Below are positions 29,277-38,481 of a stretch of DNA of 64,000 nucleotides, in pieces. The stretch is taken from positions 4,836,001 through 4,900,000 of the forward strand of contig CAKKNE010000003.1 of assembly GCA_918797485.1 (NCBI GenBank), written 5' to 3'. Numbering within the stretch: position 1 is the first letter of the stretch; each line of letters begins with the position of its first letter. Source of the DNA: Pelagomonas calceolata (lineage: Eukaryota; Sar; Pelagophyceae; Pelagomonadales; Pelagomonadaceae). Under the pieces are notes generated by a model. The model was given only the letters and a program-made list of their open reading frames with translations. It was not told the origin of the DNA and searched no databases. A program made the position numbers and the translations under genes.

Positions 29277-30647
29277 CTAGCGTTGTCTCCTGTTCGTCTC
29301 GTTTTTTCTTGCGCGAGCTTCGCGATTGGCATTGCCCAGTGAGGCCCGAATCAGAAGAAGCGGCTTTCGAAATTGACGTACGGTGTACTCTGGGGATAGG
29401 TACTTCCACGTCTTGTGCAAAGCCACCGGATCGTCGGACTCGATGGTTTCCGCAGCGAACCGCACCAGGGCATCATAAGGTGCAGGCCGGAAGCGACCGA
29501 GCGTGCCGTTGACCTGCGTGGAGAGAGAATTGGCCAGCAAAGTCGCGGGGGCGTTAGGGCGCGCCCTGAGGACGCAGCTGCCAACGTAGAGTTCGTTCAT
29601 CTTGATGGCAAGATATATGTCGTCGTTGTGATGCATGGTCCCGCATTCCCGGGCCCAAGCTTTAAACCCCTCAACCTTCGGGCGAGCCTGAATGCCGTGC
29701 TCTGCGACAAAGGCAGGGTTTCGGATGGCGAAACCACCGTTTCCGCCGAAGCGGCATTCGTCTGTATTTTTGTGCTTAGGAGCCCGGCACCAGGTCCAGG
29801 GCGCCCCAAGCATAGTATAGGAAAGCTCCTGATCCGAGATGGGTCTTCGGACAATGACGTCCTCTCCACCAGCGATTACGACGGTGTCTCGAGTGCCTTC
29901 GAAATATATTTTCGATGCTTGGAGGCATGAGAGCTGGCCTCGTCGAATTCGAGGAAGATTAATGCCCATGCTCGCGAGAGAGACACTTTCGAGGCGCGAC
30001 CGACAGTGCGCAGGCAGAGCTCGCTCGACGGAGTCGACGACCGCCTTTGCCTGGGAATTGTGCACGACCCGGAGCCCCCAGCCTCGAGATTCCGCCTCGA
30101 GCGCGGCGAGCGCTAACTTCACGTTCAGCGCGGCATCGACGTCGCGGCTGGAGACGAACCACATGAGCGTGCGCGACGGTGTCGCCGAGGGACAAGCGTC
30201 CATCTCAAGTAAGGCTTCTCGCGCCAGGTGCATGAATACATCGTAGAAGGTGACGCCAATGCGATGGACACGGTGACCAAGGGCCCTGTAGCCGTCCGTC
30301 ACCAGAGCCACCTGTTCTAGAAGTTTTGTCATATTTCGCGCATCTCGCTCGTGAAGCGCCTCGTATGTCTGACGCAGCGACTTGGAGATTAAGCAGATCT
30401 GTTCGACGCGCGCCGTTCGATCCTTTGGCACGGCGTCGATTAGCGCGTAGAGAAATGCCGCCGCGTGGGGGTTTCGAGCGCCGTCGAGGCAGTTACTATT
30501 AAATGCTTGGTCCAGGCAGAGGCAGCGCCCGATCATGCATCGGCGCTCCATACATGGCGGCATTGACTCTGCTCTTCCAGGGCAGCACGCGCGTAGAAGA
30601 ACCAACGCTGCACCAAATGCTCCAAATCCCCGATATTTCGCCAGCAT
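29277..30647 (-). CDS. DUF5672-like putative glycosyltransferase, secreted or Golgi
   Basis: 456 aa. The N-terminal hydrophobic segment (residues 8-25) is followed by a Cys-rich stretch (PPCMERRCMIGRCLCLD). The middle has two long helical regions. The C-terminal domain (about 225-400) carries TVVIAGGEDVIVRRPISDQE, LSYTMLGAPWTWC, ECRFGGNGGFAIRNPAFVAE and HHNDDIYLAIKMNE. The pairing of an acidic donor-site motif, LGAPW and GNGGFAIRNP is the DUF5672 signature seen in algal and fungal sugar transferases. No intron is required. The C-terminal tail (ASLGNANREARARKNETNRR) is basic and variable. The reaction is unknown. Confidence 0.7.
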   Translation of the reverse strand: MLAKYRGFGAFGAALVLLRACCPGRAESMPPCMERRCMIGRCLCLDQAFNSNCLDGARNPHAAAFLYALIDAVPKDRTARVEQICLISKSLRQTYEALHERDARNMTKLLEQVALVTDGYRALGHRVHRIGVTFYDVFMHLAREALLEMDACPSATPSRTLMWFVSSRDVDAALNVKLALAALEAESRGWGLRVVHNSQAKAVVDSVERALPAHCRSRLESVSLASMGINLPRIRRGQLSCLQASKIYFEGTRDTVVIAGGEDVIVRRPISDQELSYTMLGAPWTWCRAPKHKNTDECRFGGNGGFAIRNPAFVAEHGIQARPKVEGFKAWARECGTMHHNDDIYLAIKMNELYVGSCVLRARPNAPATLLANSLSTQVNGTLGRFRPAPYDALVRFAAETIESDDPVALHKTWKYLSPEYTVRQFRKPLLLIRASLGNANREARARKNETNRRQR

Positions 30648-30883
30648 GGCCTGTTTTCCTCCGTTAGGGCAAGTAATTTATGGGATCGCGGGTCAATAAA
30701 GAACTGCTTCTCCTCGCTGCTACTAATTGCAGTCAAATTGCAGGAATGAAAAATGAGCGCCTGCAAGTTGCGCCACGGTGTCCCGCAAAGCGAAGTCCGG
30801 TTTGCAGGGATAGCGAACGGGAGAGTTGCTGTCAATATCAAGCTGTTACTGCGTGCCGGGCTTGTACTATTGTACTTGGAGGT

Positions 30884-31930
30884 AGCAATAGCAAGAGTAT
30901 GTCGCAGCGTTATGTAAGTAGCAGGGTCCTGGCTAACCAGCTTAGAGCTGATAGGCCTGACTGCGAGAGTGTTTTATAGTGAACTGTTGTTACACCGTTG
31001 TGCTTTTGACACTCGATGTATAGACTCAAATATTAGAGAGTGGGAGATACATATCTAGGGTAGGAAGGGCTAGTAGGTTTCTCTCTCTACTCCCCCTGGG
31101 CGCGAGCGTCCACTAGATGCGCTTCCACTAGAGGATGTATCAACTCAGTCTATTCACAGGCAAAGTCCATGTGACAAGTGATAGGCTTCATAAGCAACAG
31201 ACTTCTTCTCGAAATGAATATCAGTAAATACTGTTGTTGGATCCTTCTCGTCCTTTTTCGGAAAGTCAGTAAACTCCTTCAAATGGACTGTCTGATAGAC
31301 TTCGGCTAACTTACCGACAATAGTCTCTTCAAAGTTCATACCGAATCTATGAGCATGCATGGTAAATAAACCTTTTTCCAACAATTTTGAGAAGAAGTCA
31401 GCAACATTGTAGTTTCCGGGACACCAGTAGGGTCTGATCATTCCAAGCTCATGATAGTCCCTGATTCTGGGGTGTTTTCTCTTTAGATTTCTTTTTGGGT
31501 GTTTTTCCTTGTTTAGGCATTCACTGTAAAACACTCTACGTCAATAGGCAGAACCCTGTGGGCCCATAACCTAGCAAGAGTATGTCGCAGCGTTATGTAA
31601 GTAGCAGGGTCCTGGCTAACCAGCTTAGAGCTGATAGGCCTGACTGCGAGAGTGTTTTATAGTGAACTGTTGTTACACCGTTGTGCTTTTGACACTCGAT
31701 GTATAGACTCAAATATTAGAGAGTGGGAGATACATATCTAGGGTAGGAAGGGCTAGTAGGTTTCTCTCTCTAAGCAAGAGTATGTCGTAGCGTTATGTAA
31801 GGTAGGGTATTAGCTCACCAGCCAGAGGCTGGGCCAACCTAACTACAAGAGTGTGTTATAGCAAATTGGTTTACACCGTAGCGTCGATAGACACTCAATG
31901 TATAGACTCAAATTCAGAGAGTGGGAGTAC
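30884..31930 (-). mobile_element. Older copia-like LTR interrupted by a younger element (fossil)
   Basis: An LTR copy on the minus strand from about 31930 to 31773, with its last bases at 30884-30888, is split by the element at 30889-31772. AGCAA is present on both sides of the insertion, giving a 5-bp target duplication. This copy differs more from the consensus than the inserted one, as expected of an older layer. Broken. Confidence 0.7.
30889..31772 (-). mobile_element. Young, shortened copia-like LTR element (fossil, non-autonomous)
   Basis: Two 201-bp LTRs, 31572-31772 (5') and 30889-31089 (3'), look identical by eye, so the insertion is recent. The target duplication is AGCAA. Next to the 5' LTR is the initiator-tRNA primer site GGTTATGGGCCCA (minus strand), and a purine-rich tract precedes the 3' LTR. 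The internal part is only about 480 bp. It has a gag-like start and a frame resembling the end of a copia RNase H (WCPGNYNVADFFSKLL). It is too short to be autonomous, so it is broken and must have moved with help. Confidence 0.85.
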
Positions 31931-32040
31931 AGCGATTGTGCTATACACCCGAGAGACCTAGCTACCACAGCTGCATTGTGCACTTGCTGCACCCAGCTCA
32001 TTAGACACCAGCACATACCGAAGATAATATCGCTGAAGGG
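31931..32040 (+). repeat. Dispersed ~105-bp repeat, inverted copy at 56228-56332
   Basis: The segment running through CACCCGAGAGACCTAGCTAC, GCATTGTGCACTTGCTGCAC and ACACCAGCACATACCGAAG is the reverse complement of 56228-56332. Both copies border copia-like LTR ends. Non-coding. Confidence 0.65.
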
Positions 32041-32279
32041 AGTATAGACTCAAATTCAGAGAGTGGGAGATACCGTGACATATCTACTGTCGACGATTGG
32101 GAAATTATATCGCAAACCGCCGAGACGGCGACGGGAGGCATGGCGCGGACGAGTCCCTAGGACGTCCACGCGCGCTAGACACGCGCGCTACAAATGCGCC
32201 CCCGCGACAGGTACCGAAACTTAGACGCCACGTGACCCGCACATACTAGTATGGGACTCCGCCCGGCCCACTGCGGGCG

Positions 32280-32340
32280 CTCTCGGTCGGGCCGCGCCCG
32301 TGCGTGGGCACGGACGCGCGCCGTCATCCGCGCCGGCGTC
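32280..32340 (-). promoter_or_regulatory. Candidate SECIS element in the 3' UTR of the Sec-PDI gene
   Basis: On the gene strand, 40 bases after the stop, ATGA (32327-32324) faces CGAC (32289-32286) across 34 bases. Those 34 bases can fold as GGC/GCC, CGCG/CGCG and CGTG/CACG with an apical loop containing CCC. Outside the quartet, GGCGC can pair with GCGCC. This matches the eukaryotic SECIS plan: an AUGA/nGAn core, an 11-13 bp helix, and AA or CC in the apical loop. Folding was done by hand and the stems have small bulges. Confidence 0.5.
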
Positions 32341-32367
32341 GGGTCGGAAATCGGAGAGCGCCGGCAC

Positions 32368-32937
32368 CTACGCGGCGAGGCCCTTGAGGATGTGGACGCG
32401 CTTCGCAAGCCACGCCTTCTTGTCCGCCTTCATGGCGGACCCCTGCATGCCTTCGAGGCGCGCGAGTTCCTTCTCGACCGCCTCGCCGCCCTTGGCGATC
32501 ATCTTTGCGACGTAGGCGATCTCCTGGTCGTCGCAGCCCGAGCCCTCGGGGTCCTTGGCGTCGCACTTGGGCAACATATTGTCCTCGACGTGCTTCCGGA
32601 GCGCGTCCAGATCGCGCCCGCCCTGGTACGGTTTGGCGTCCTCCTTGCCCGCGCCATCCGTCCAGTACTTGATCGTGGGGTAGCCCCCGACGCCCATGTC
32701 GCTGCACAGGTCTTGGTGCTGCGTGCAGTCGACGTCGCCGATCAAAACCGACGGGTGCCCCTCGTACTCCCGCATGAGGCTGTCCCAGGCCGGTTTCATC
32801 GACTTGCAGTGCCCTCACCAGGGCGCCAGGAACTTGATGAAGCTGTTCTTGCCGGAGCCGAACACCTCTGCGTCGAAGGTGTCGCCCGAGAGCTCCAGGG
32901 CCGAGGCGGCCGCCGCTGCCAGCAGAAGGACGCGCAT
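32368..32937 (-). CDS. Selenocysteine-containing protein disulfide isomerase
   Basis: ER oxidoreductase of 189 aa read with TGA (32817-32815) as Sec. The leader MRVLLLAAAAASALELS is a signal peptide. One thioredoxin domain follows: FIKFLAPW-U-GHCKSMKPAWD, where PDI family members have WCGHCK. Then come VLIGDVDCTQHQDLCSDMGV, the cis-Pro GGYPTIKYW, and YQGGRDLDALRKHVE. The TGA sits exactly at the first active-site Cys, both sides are in one frame, and the rest of the chain is well conserved, so a decayed gene is unlikely. The C-terminal helical part (ELARLEGMQGSAMKADKKAW) is like ERp29/PDI-D tails. There is no KDEL. A candidate SECIS follows the stop. Sec-containing PDIs are known from haptophytes and other algae. 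No intron. Confidence 0.85.
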
Positions 32938-33135
32938 TGTGCGCGCCTGAGGGCCTACCATAGCGGCCGCCCCCCCTGCTGTCCGAGTCTAGAGTACCGT
33001 ACCATCTCACGAGGGTACCGTAGGTCTCATGAGACTGCGGCTCATGCTGCTACTTTTGACTATGGCTAACAAAGCTCGCTAAAGAAAGACAGTCGGTTGA
33101 GCTCTTGCGAGCATTTGCGCACCCGGAGAAGAAGA

Positions 33136-36100
33136 ATGACCGACATTGACGAGCTCTTCGGCGCCTTCGACGAGGCGCCGGCGACGCAGACCCCCGACGA
33201 GCGCGGCGCGGCGCGCAAGCGGTCGCGGAGCGAGGATGACGGCGCTGAGAGGGCGCCGCCGCAGCCGCGGCCCGCGGTGCGCGTGACCGATCCCGTCAAG
33301 GAGGACGAGAGGGGCCGCAACGTGACGAGCTTCGCGGCGTACCCGGCGGACTACGCGGCCCCGGCGCCGCGGCCGCCGCGGCCGGCGGCGCGGACGTGGC
33401 CGTTCGAGCTCGACGGCTTCCAGCGGCGGGCCGTCGCGTGCATCGACAAGACCGAGTCGGTGCTCGTGTCGGCGCACACGTCGGCGGGCAAGACGGTCTG
33501 CGCCGAGTACGCGATCGCGACGGCGCTCCGGGACGGGCAGCGCGTTGTCTACACCTCGCCGATTAAGGCGCTGTCCAACCAAAAGTTCCGCGACCTCCAG
33601 GAGATCTTCTCGGACGTGGGCCTGATGACGGGCGACATCACGATCAACCCCCAGGCGTCGTGCCTCGTGATGACGACGGAGATCCTCCGGTCCATGCTCT
33701 ATCGCGGGTCCGAGCTCGTGCGCGAGGTCAAGTGGGTCGCCGCGCGGCGTCCGTCCGTCCGTCTGTCGACCCAACTCGCGGGTCCGTCGTCGCAGGTCGT
33801 CTACGACGAGATCCACTACATGCGCGACCGCGAGCGCGGCGTCGTCTGGGAGGAGTCGATCATCCTGCTGCCGCACACGGTCCGCTTTGTGTTCCTGAGC
33901 GCGACGATCCCGAACGCGCGCGAGTTCGCGGCGTGGATCTGCCAGACGCACCGGCAGGCGTGCCACGTCGTCTACACCGACTACCGGCCCACGCCGCTCG
34001 TGCACTACGTGTTTGCGAGCGGCGGCGAGGGCCTGCACCTCGTCGTCGACGAGGCCGGCGCGTTCCGCGAGGCCAACTTCGAAACGGCGATGGCCTGCCT
34101 GGGCGGCGGCGCGACCGCGCCCGACGCTGACGACGCCGGAAAGCGTCGCCGGAGGCCCAGCGGCCGCCAGGCCGAGACGGACCTGAAGCGGATCGTCGGC
34201 GTCGTCCGCCAGCAGCAGTGGCAGCCCGCCATCGTCTTCGCCTTCTCCAAGGCGCAGTGCGAGCGCAACGCCGTCGCGCTCAAGGACGAGCCGTCGTTCA
34301 ACGCGCCGGACGAGGCGGACGTCGTCGAAAAGGTCTACGCGTCGGCGCTCGAGGCGCTGAGCGACGACGACAAGGCGCTGCCGCAGGTGACGACGCTGCT
34401 CCCGCTCCTGAAACGGGGCATCGGCATCCACCACGGCGGGCTGCTCCCCATCGTCAAGGAAGTCGTCGAAATCCTCTTCCAGGAGGGCCTCCTCAAGCTC
34501 CTGTTCGCCACGGAGACGTTCGCCATCGGCATCAACATGCCCGCGCGAACCGTTGTGTTCACGGAGACGCGCAAATTCGACGGCGCTCCCCCGCGCGCAT
34601 CGCAACGCTCGGGAGCTTTTCGCCTCGCCCGTCCTCGACGGCGACGGATTTCGGTCGCGTCGAAGGGACGTCTGCTTTGACTCGGACCGCTGACCGACGC
34701 GTCGCGCAGGCGCCGACTTTCGGTGGCTCACGGCGGGCGAGTACATCCAGATGAGCGGCCGCGCGGGCCGGCGCGGAAAGGACGACAAGGGCATCGTGCT
34801 GCAGGTCCTCGACGAGAAGATGGAGCCGGCGGTGGCCAAGGGCATCTTGTACGGCGAGGCGGACCGCCTCGACTCGTCGTACCACGTGACGTACAACATG
34901 CTCTTGAATTTGCTGCGCGTCGAGGGCGCGGACCCGGACTATCTCGTCCGTTCCTCCTTCCACCAGTACCAGCAGGAGGCCGACGCGCCGGCCTTGGTGG
35001 CGGAGGCGACGGCGCTGGAGGCTCAAGCGGAGGCGCTGGGCGAGGGCGGCGACGTGGCCGACGCGGCGGCGACGAAGGCGCACGTCGCCGCGAGACGCCG
35101 GCTCGCGGCGGCGGAGGCCGACGTCCTCGCGCTCTCGCGGAAGCCGGCGCACTGCCTCCCGTGGCTCCAGCCGGGCCGGCTCGCGACGGTCGTCGCGCCC
35201 GCCGACTGGGCGCCGACCGGCGCCGCGGCGACGGCGCTGGGCCTCGGCGTCGTCGTCGCCGCGCGGAAGCCGAGAGAGGGTGAAGCGTTCGCGTCGGTCG
35301 ACGCCGGCGTCGCCTGTCGCGCTCTGGCGCCGGGAGACGCGGACCCGCGGCCCGCGCACGTCGTCGACGTCCTGGTCGCCGACGACGACGGCGGCGCGAA
35401 GCTGGCCTGCGTGCCCCTCGTCGCGCTCGCGGCGCTCTCGGCGGTGCGTGTCTTCATGCCGCCGGATCTGCGGCGACCCGAGGCTCGCGCGCGCGTCCGC
35501 CGCGCGGTCGACGAGGTCGCGCGCCGCTTCGCCGAGCGCCGCGAGGCGGTCCCCGAGCTCGACGACGCGCGCGACCTGGGTCTCGACGGCAAGGAGGCGG
35601 CGTACGGCGAGGCGGCGCGGCGCGTCGCGGCGCTCCGCGCGGAGCTCGCCGCGACGCCCGCCGGCGCGACGGTGGACGCGGACGCGTCCGCGGCCGTGCG
35701 CGAAGCCATGATTACGGTGCCTTCCACGCGGGAGAATCTTCGACTGGTTCTGCGCGTCCATCAAAAACGACCGCGTCGCCGCTGTTCTGGATGACTCACA
35801 CGCAGGTTCGAGGCGCGCGAGGCGCTGGCGGAGCGCGCGCGCGCGCTGCGCCGGCGCGCGCGCGACGCGCAGGCGCTCGTGCTCCGCGACGAGCTCCGGA
35901 AGATGCGGAAGGTGCTTCGCGCGCTGGGGCACGTCACGCGCGAGGGCGTCATCGCGCTCAAAGGCCGCGCCGCCTGCGAGCTCAACACGGCCGACGAGTT
36001 GGTCGTGGGCGAGCTGCTGATGGAGGGCGTCTTCCAGGACCTCGACGCGGCCGTCGCCGTCGCGCTCCTCAGCTGCCTGTGTCACACGGAGAAGGCCAAG

Positions 36101-36475
36101 GAGGGCGCGCCGCCGTTGCGCGGCGCACTCCAGGCCGCCTACGAGCAGCTCCGCGCCGCGGCGACGACGGTCGCGCGCGCCTGCGTCGCCGCCGGGCTCC
36201 CCGTCGACGAGGTCGAATACGTCGACCGCTTCAATCCCGACCTGATGGAGGTGCTTTTCCAGTGGACGAACGGCGCGAAGTTCGTCGACCTCACGAAACT
36301 CACCGACGCCTTCGAAGGCACCATCATCCGCGTGATCCGGCGCCTCGACGAGCTCCTGCGCCAGCTCGCGTCCGCGGCCTTCGCGGTGGGCAACTTTGAG
36401 CTCAAGGCCAAGTTCGACGACGCGTCCGCGAAGATCAAGCGCGACATCGTCTTCGCGGCGAGCTTGTATCTGTGA
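33136..36475 (+). CDS. MTR4: Exosome RNA helicase MTR4 (Ski2-like DExH)
   Basis: ATP-dependent RNA helicase that feeds the nuclear exosome. Inferred exons 33136-33735, 33796-34582, 34710-35685 and 35806-36475 give 1010 aa. Motif I is AHTSAGKTV, Ia [90 protein letters not shown]. The C-terminus matches MTR4 closely ([34 protein letters not shown]). Intron 1 (60 nt, GTCGCC) is in frame. Intron 2 (34583-34709, 127 nt) appears to use a GC donor, because only that joins KFDG to ADFRW as conserved. Intron 3 (35686-35805, GTCCGC) lies in the KOW/arch region, which is diverged. ATG 33136 is used. Confidence 0.92.
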
Positions 36476-36609
36476 TATCTCGGTGGGCTGCTGTCGTCGT
36501 CGCGAGTGACGACCACAGCCCGCTGCCCAGGGTGTGGGTGTGTGTCGTTCGGAGCAGTGCTACTACCCGGCCCGGGCGGGTGGATCACCCAGAGAACTCC
36601 GGAGGTGGA
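36476..36609. other. MTR4 downstream sequence
   Basis: Short spacer without gene or recognised repeat before a MITE fragment. Confidence 0.3.
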
Positions 36610-36760
36610 GCGGCCCAGGCCCACGCGAGTGGCCTATGGCCCCCTTCCCTACCCCTCTATAAGCTCCTGAGGCTAATATCCGGTACTGACGGGTATTTAC
36701 CCGGGTCAATGACCCTGGGCCGCGCCAGGGGTTAATACCCGTAGGGTAAGTGGGACCTAG
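36610..36760 (-). mobile_element. hAT-like MITE fragment, copy 3
   Basis: One end only. Its terminus CTAGGTCCCACTTACCC (read on the minus strand) is a variant of the MITE family inverted repeat, followed inward by the same CCTGGCGC...CCCGGGTAA and ATAGAGGGGTAGG blocks as copies 1 and 2. The other end is missing, and the divergence suggests a related subfamily. Confidence 0.55.
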
Positions 36761-36879
36761 GCTAGAGGGGTGTTTTCGCTACGTGGCGACCAATCCGCTC
36801 GCCTTGACGCTCGCCTAAGTAGCCGAGCTCTAGTAAGCAAAGCAAATAAACATAAATAGGGGCCAACAAATCATGATAA

Positions 36880-36887
36880 GGCCCAAA

Positions 36888-36926
<39 letters not shown>

Positions 36927-37078
36927 ATACCTAGGTAAATAAATAAATAAATAAATAAAGGAAGACCTAAAAAAAAGGAACAAGCTCCTAAGAGCCTTCT
37001 CCCTGCTCGGTCAGGATGCCCAACCGGAGCTTCGAAATAGCAATAAGGTATCTATACACAGTATTCTCAGTCTCGTAC
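36880..37078 (-). repeat. Retroposon-like repeat, inverted copy, with long (AAAT)n
   Basis: Reverse-complement match to 26230-26345 across 36968-37078. Its tail is a long (AAAT)n microsatellite (36890-36960) with one CCTAGGT interruption. The tail sits at the 3' end of the unit, as in a retroposon. Confidence 0.6.
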
Positions 37079-37213
37079 CTCCGCCCTTCCCGAAGAGACG
37101 ATGGGCACCGGCAAATAAGGGAAAGCTTCTAGAAATTTATCTATTTATCTCAGGCCCGGGTTATTTATTTAATTCCAATTCGCGAGAAAGACACCGGGCA
37201 AGAAAACGCGACA

Positions 37214-38107
37214 TCAGTCAAACCTCAAAAGTTTTTCCTGGCTGGACCAGTACCCGGCCGTCGCCGGTCGCGCGAAGAGGGCGACCGAGGGATCGCGGCA
37301 CGAGAGGCGGCCCGTGTAGGCCTCGGCAGTCGCGTGTCGTTGTAGTACATTCCCGGGCGATACGCGCGGCGGTGGGTTACTGGCTGTACGGGGTCGATAG
37401 GACGTCGTAGAGACGCGGGCCTGAGTTCGCACGCCCGCGCGCGACGCCTTTTCGAGTCCCGCCTGGCACGCATCGAGCTGCGCGAGCTCGCACGCGACGG
37501 CATCATCACCGACGATCTGGCTCAGGACGGCGCGTGACGACTTCGGCGGCGACCGCACTGGCCGCGACACCCGGTCACGCACGCGCCGGAGATTCGCGTC
37601 GGCGCCGGCGCCGCGCGACCTCGTCTCGCTGGGGAGACCGAGATTCTCGCCCGGGTCGGCGGACAAGAACGCGTCTGCTTCCAGGTCCTCGAGTTCGCCC
37701 GAGCTGGGCGTGCCGACGACGGCCGACCGTTTGCTTTGCGTCGGACGGTCCGGCGTGCGCATCTTCCGCACCCGCGCATCGGCTGCCGCTTTGGCCTGCG
37801 GAGTCTGTCCGAGAATCTCGTCCCGGAGGAGCTGCGCCGAACGCCGGGCCGTCCGCAACGCAGCCGTCAGCTCGGCGACTTCTGGCGCGTGGGATGGCCG
37901 CTGCACGAGCCGCCCCGGGTCCCTCAGGCCGCCGAAGCGGGGCTGTGCTGCGAGCCGGCGGCCGAGGGTCGCGAGTTCGCACGCCTTGCGGGCCTGGCGC
38001 GCCCGCCCGCTCAGGGCATTTTGGTACAGCGCGTTGTATAATTCTGGAAACTCCTCGTCGAAGTCGTCGAGCACGTATTCCGTAGAGGACGATATTTCTC
38101 TGGCCAT
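37214..38107 (-). CDS. Hypothetical protein with conserved-looking N-terminal helix
   Basis: 297 aa starting at the first ATG (38107): MAREISSSTEYVLDDFDEEF then PELYNALYQNALSG, an acidic amphipathic segment. The middle is Arg/Ala-rich and probably helical (AELTAALRTARRSAQLLRDE). The rest is low-complexity, with Ser/Arg/Pro. The C-terminus, FARPATAGYWSSQEKLLRFD, is short and hydrophobic. I recognise no family. RPxTA motifs of this kind occur in axonemal proteins of other protists, which is only a hint. The coding call rests on length and codon bias like its neighbours. Confidence 0.5.
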   Translation of the reverse strand: MAREISSSTEYVLDDFDEEFPELYNALYQNALSGRARQARKACELATLGRRLAAQPRFGGLRDPGRLVQRPSHAPEVAELTAALRTARRSAQLLRDEILGQTPQAKAAADARVRKMRTPDRPTQSKRSAVVGTPSSGELEDLEADAFLSADPGENLGLPSETRSRGAGADANLRRVRDRVSRPVRSPPKSSRAVLSQIVGDDAVACELAQLDACQAGLEKASRAGVRTQARVSTTSYRPRTASNPPPRVSPGNVLQRHATAEAYTGRLSCRDPSVALFARPATAGYWSSQEKLLRFD

Positions 38108-38149
38108 CTTCCTGTGTTGCTCGTGGATTAGGACCAATTTAGGTGAAGA

Positions 38150-38481
38150 TACCTACCGTAGGTACCTACGGTACCTACCTACGGTACGGTACCGAAGCTG
38201 AGCTTATTGCAGCATCATCTGCCTGTGATAAAGCACTTTTTGTTCTTCCACCTACGTGGATCCCTGCCGTTGTTGAAAAGTTCAAGTTTGGAAACATCGA
38301 CCCTTACCTTACCTATCATGATCCCTCTATTTGTCGACTCGGACAACTTGAACCTCAGAAGGCTTGCTGCTCCGAGTCTCAGGCTGGACTCGGAGCGCCG
38401 ACCGTGCCAGGACCGTGACTCGGACGGGATTAAATTGCCTGGCCCTGGGCCGAGTTGAGTCACACCATCAGTTTAGAACCA
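38150..38481. repeat. GGTACC-rich tract plus a protein-like fragment
   Basis: A GGTACC-rich tract at 38150-38195. The next 180 bp on the plus strand read as a protein-like stretch (TEAELIAASSACDKALF...), which faintly recalls the copia RNase H motif. It is probably a fossil fragment of a mobile element. Family and limits are uncertain. Confidence 0.35.

Noticed and set aside
32815-32817. TGA in the PDI gene as a disabling mutation
   Set aside because: It falls exactly on the active-site Cys position, the reading frame is otherwise perfect, and a candidate SECIS follows.
35696-35805. A GC donor for MTR4 intron 3
   Set aside because: A GT donor (GTCCGC) at 35686 gives the same frame, so the non-canonical site is not needed.
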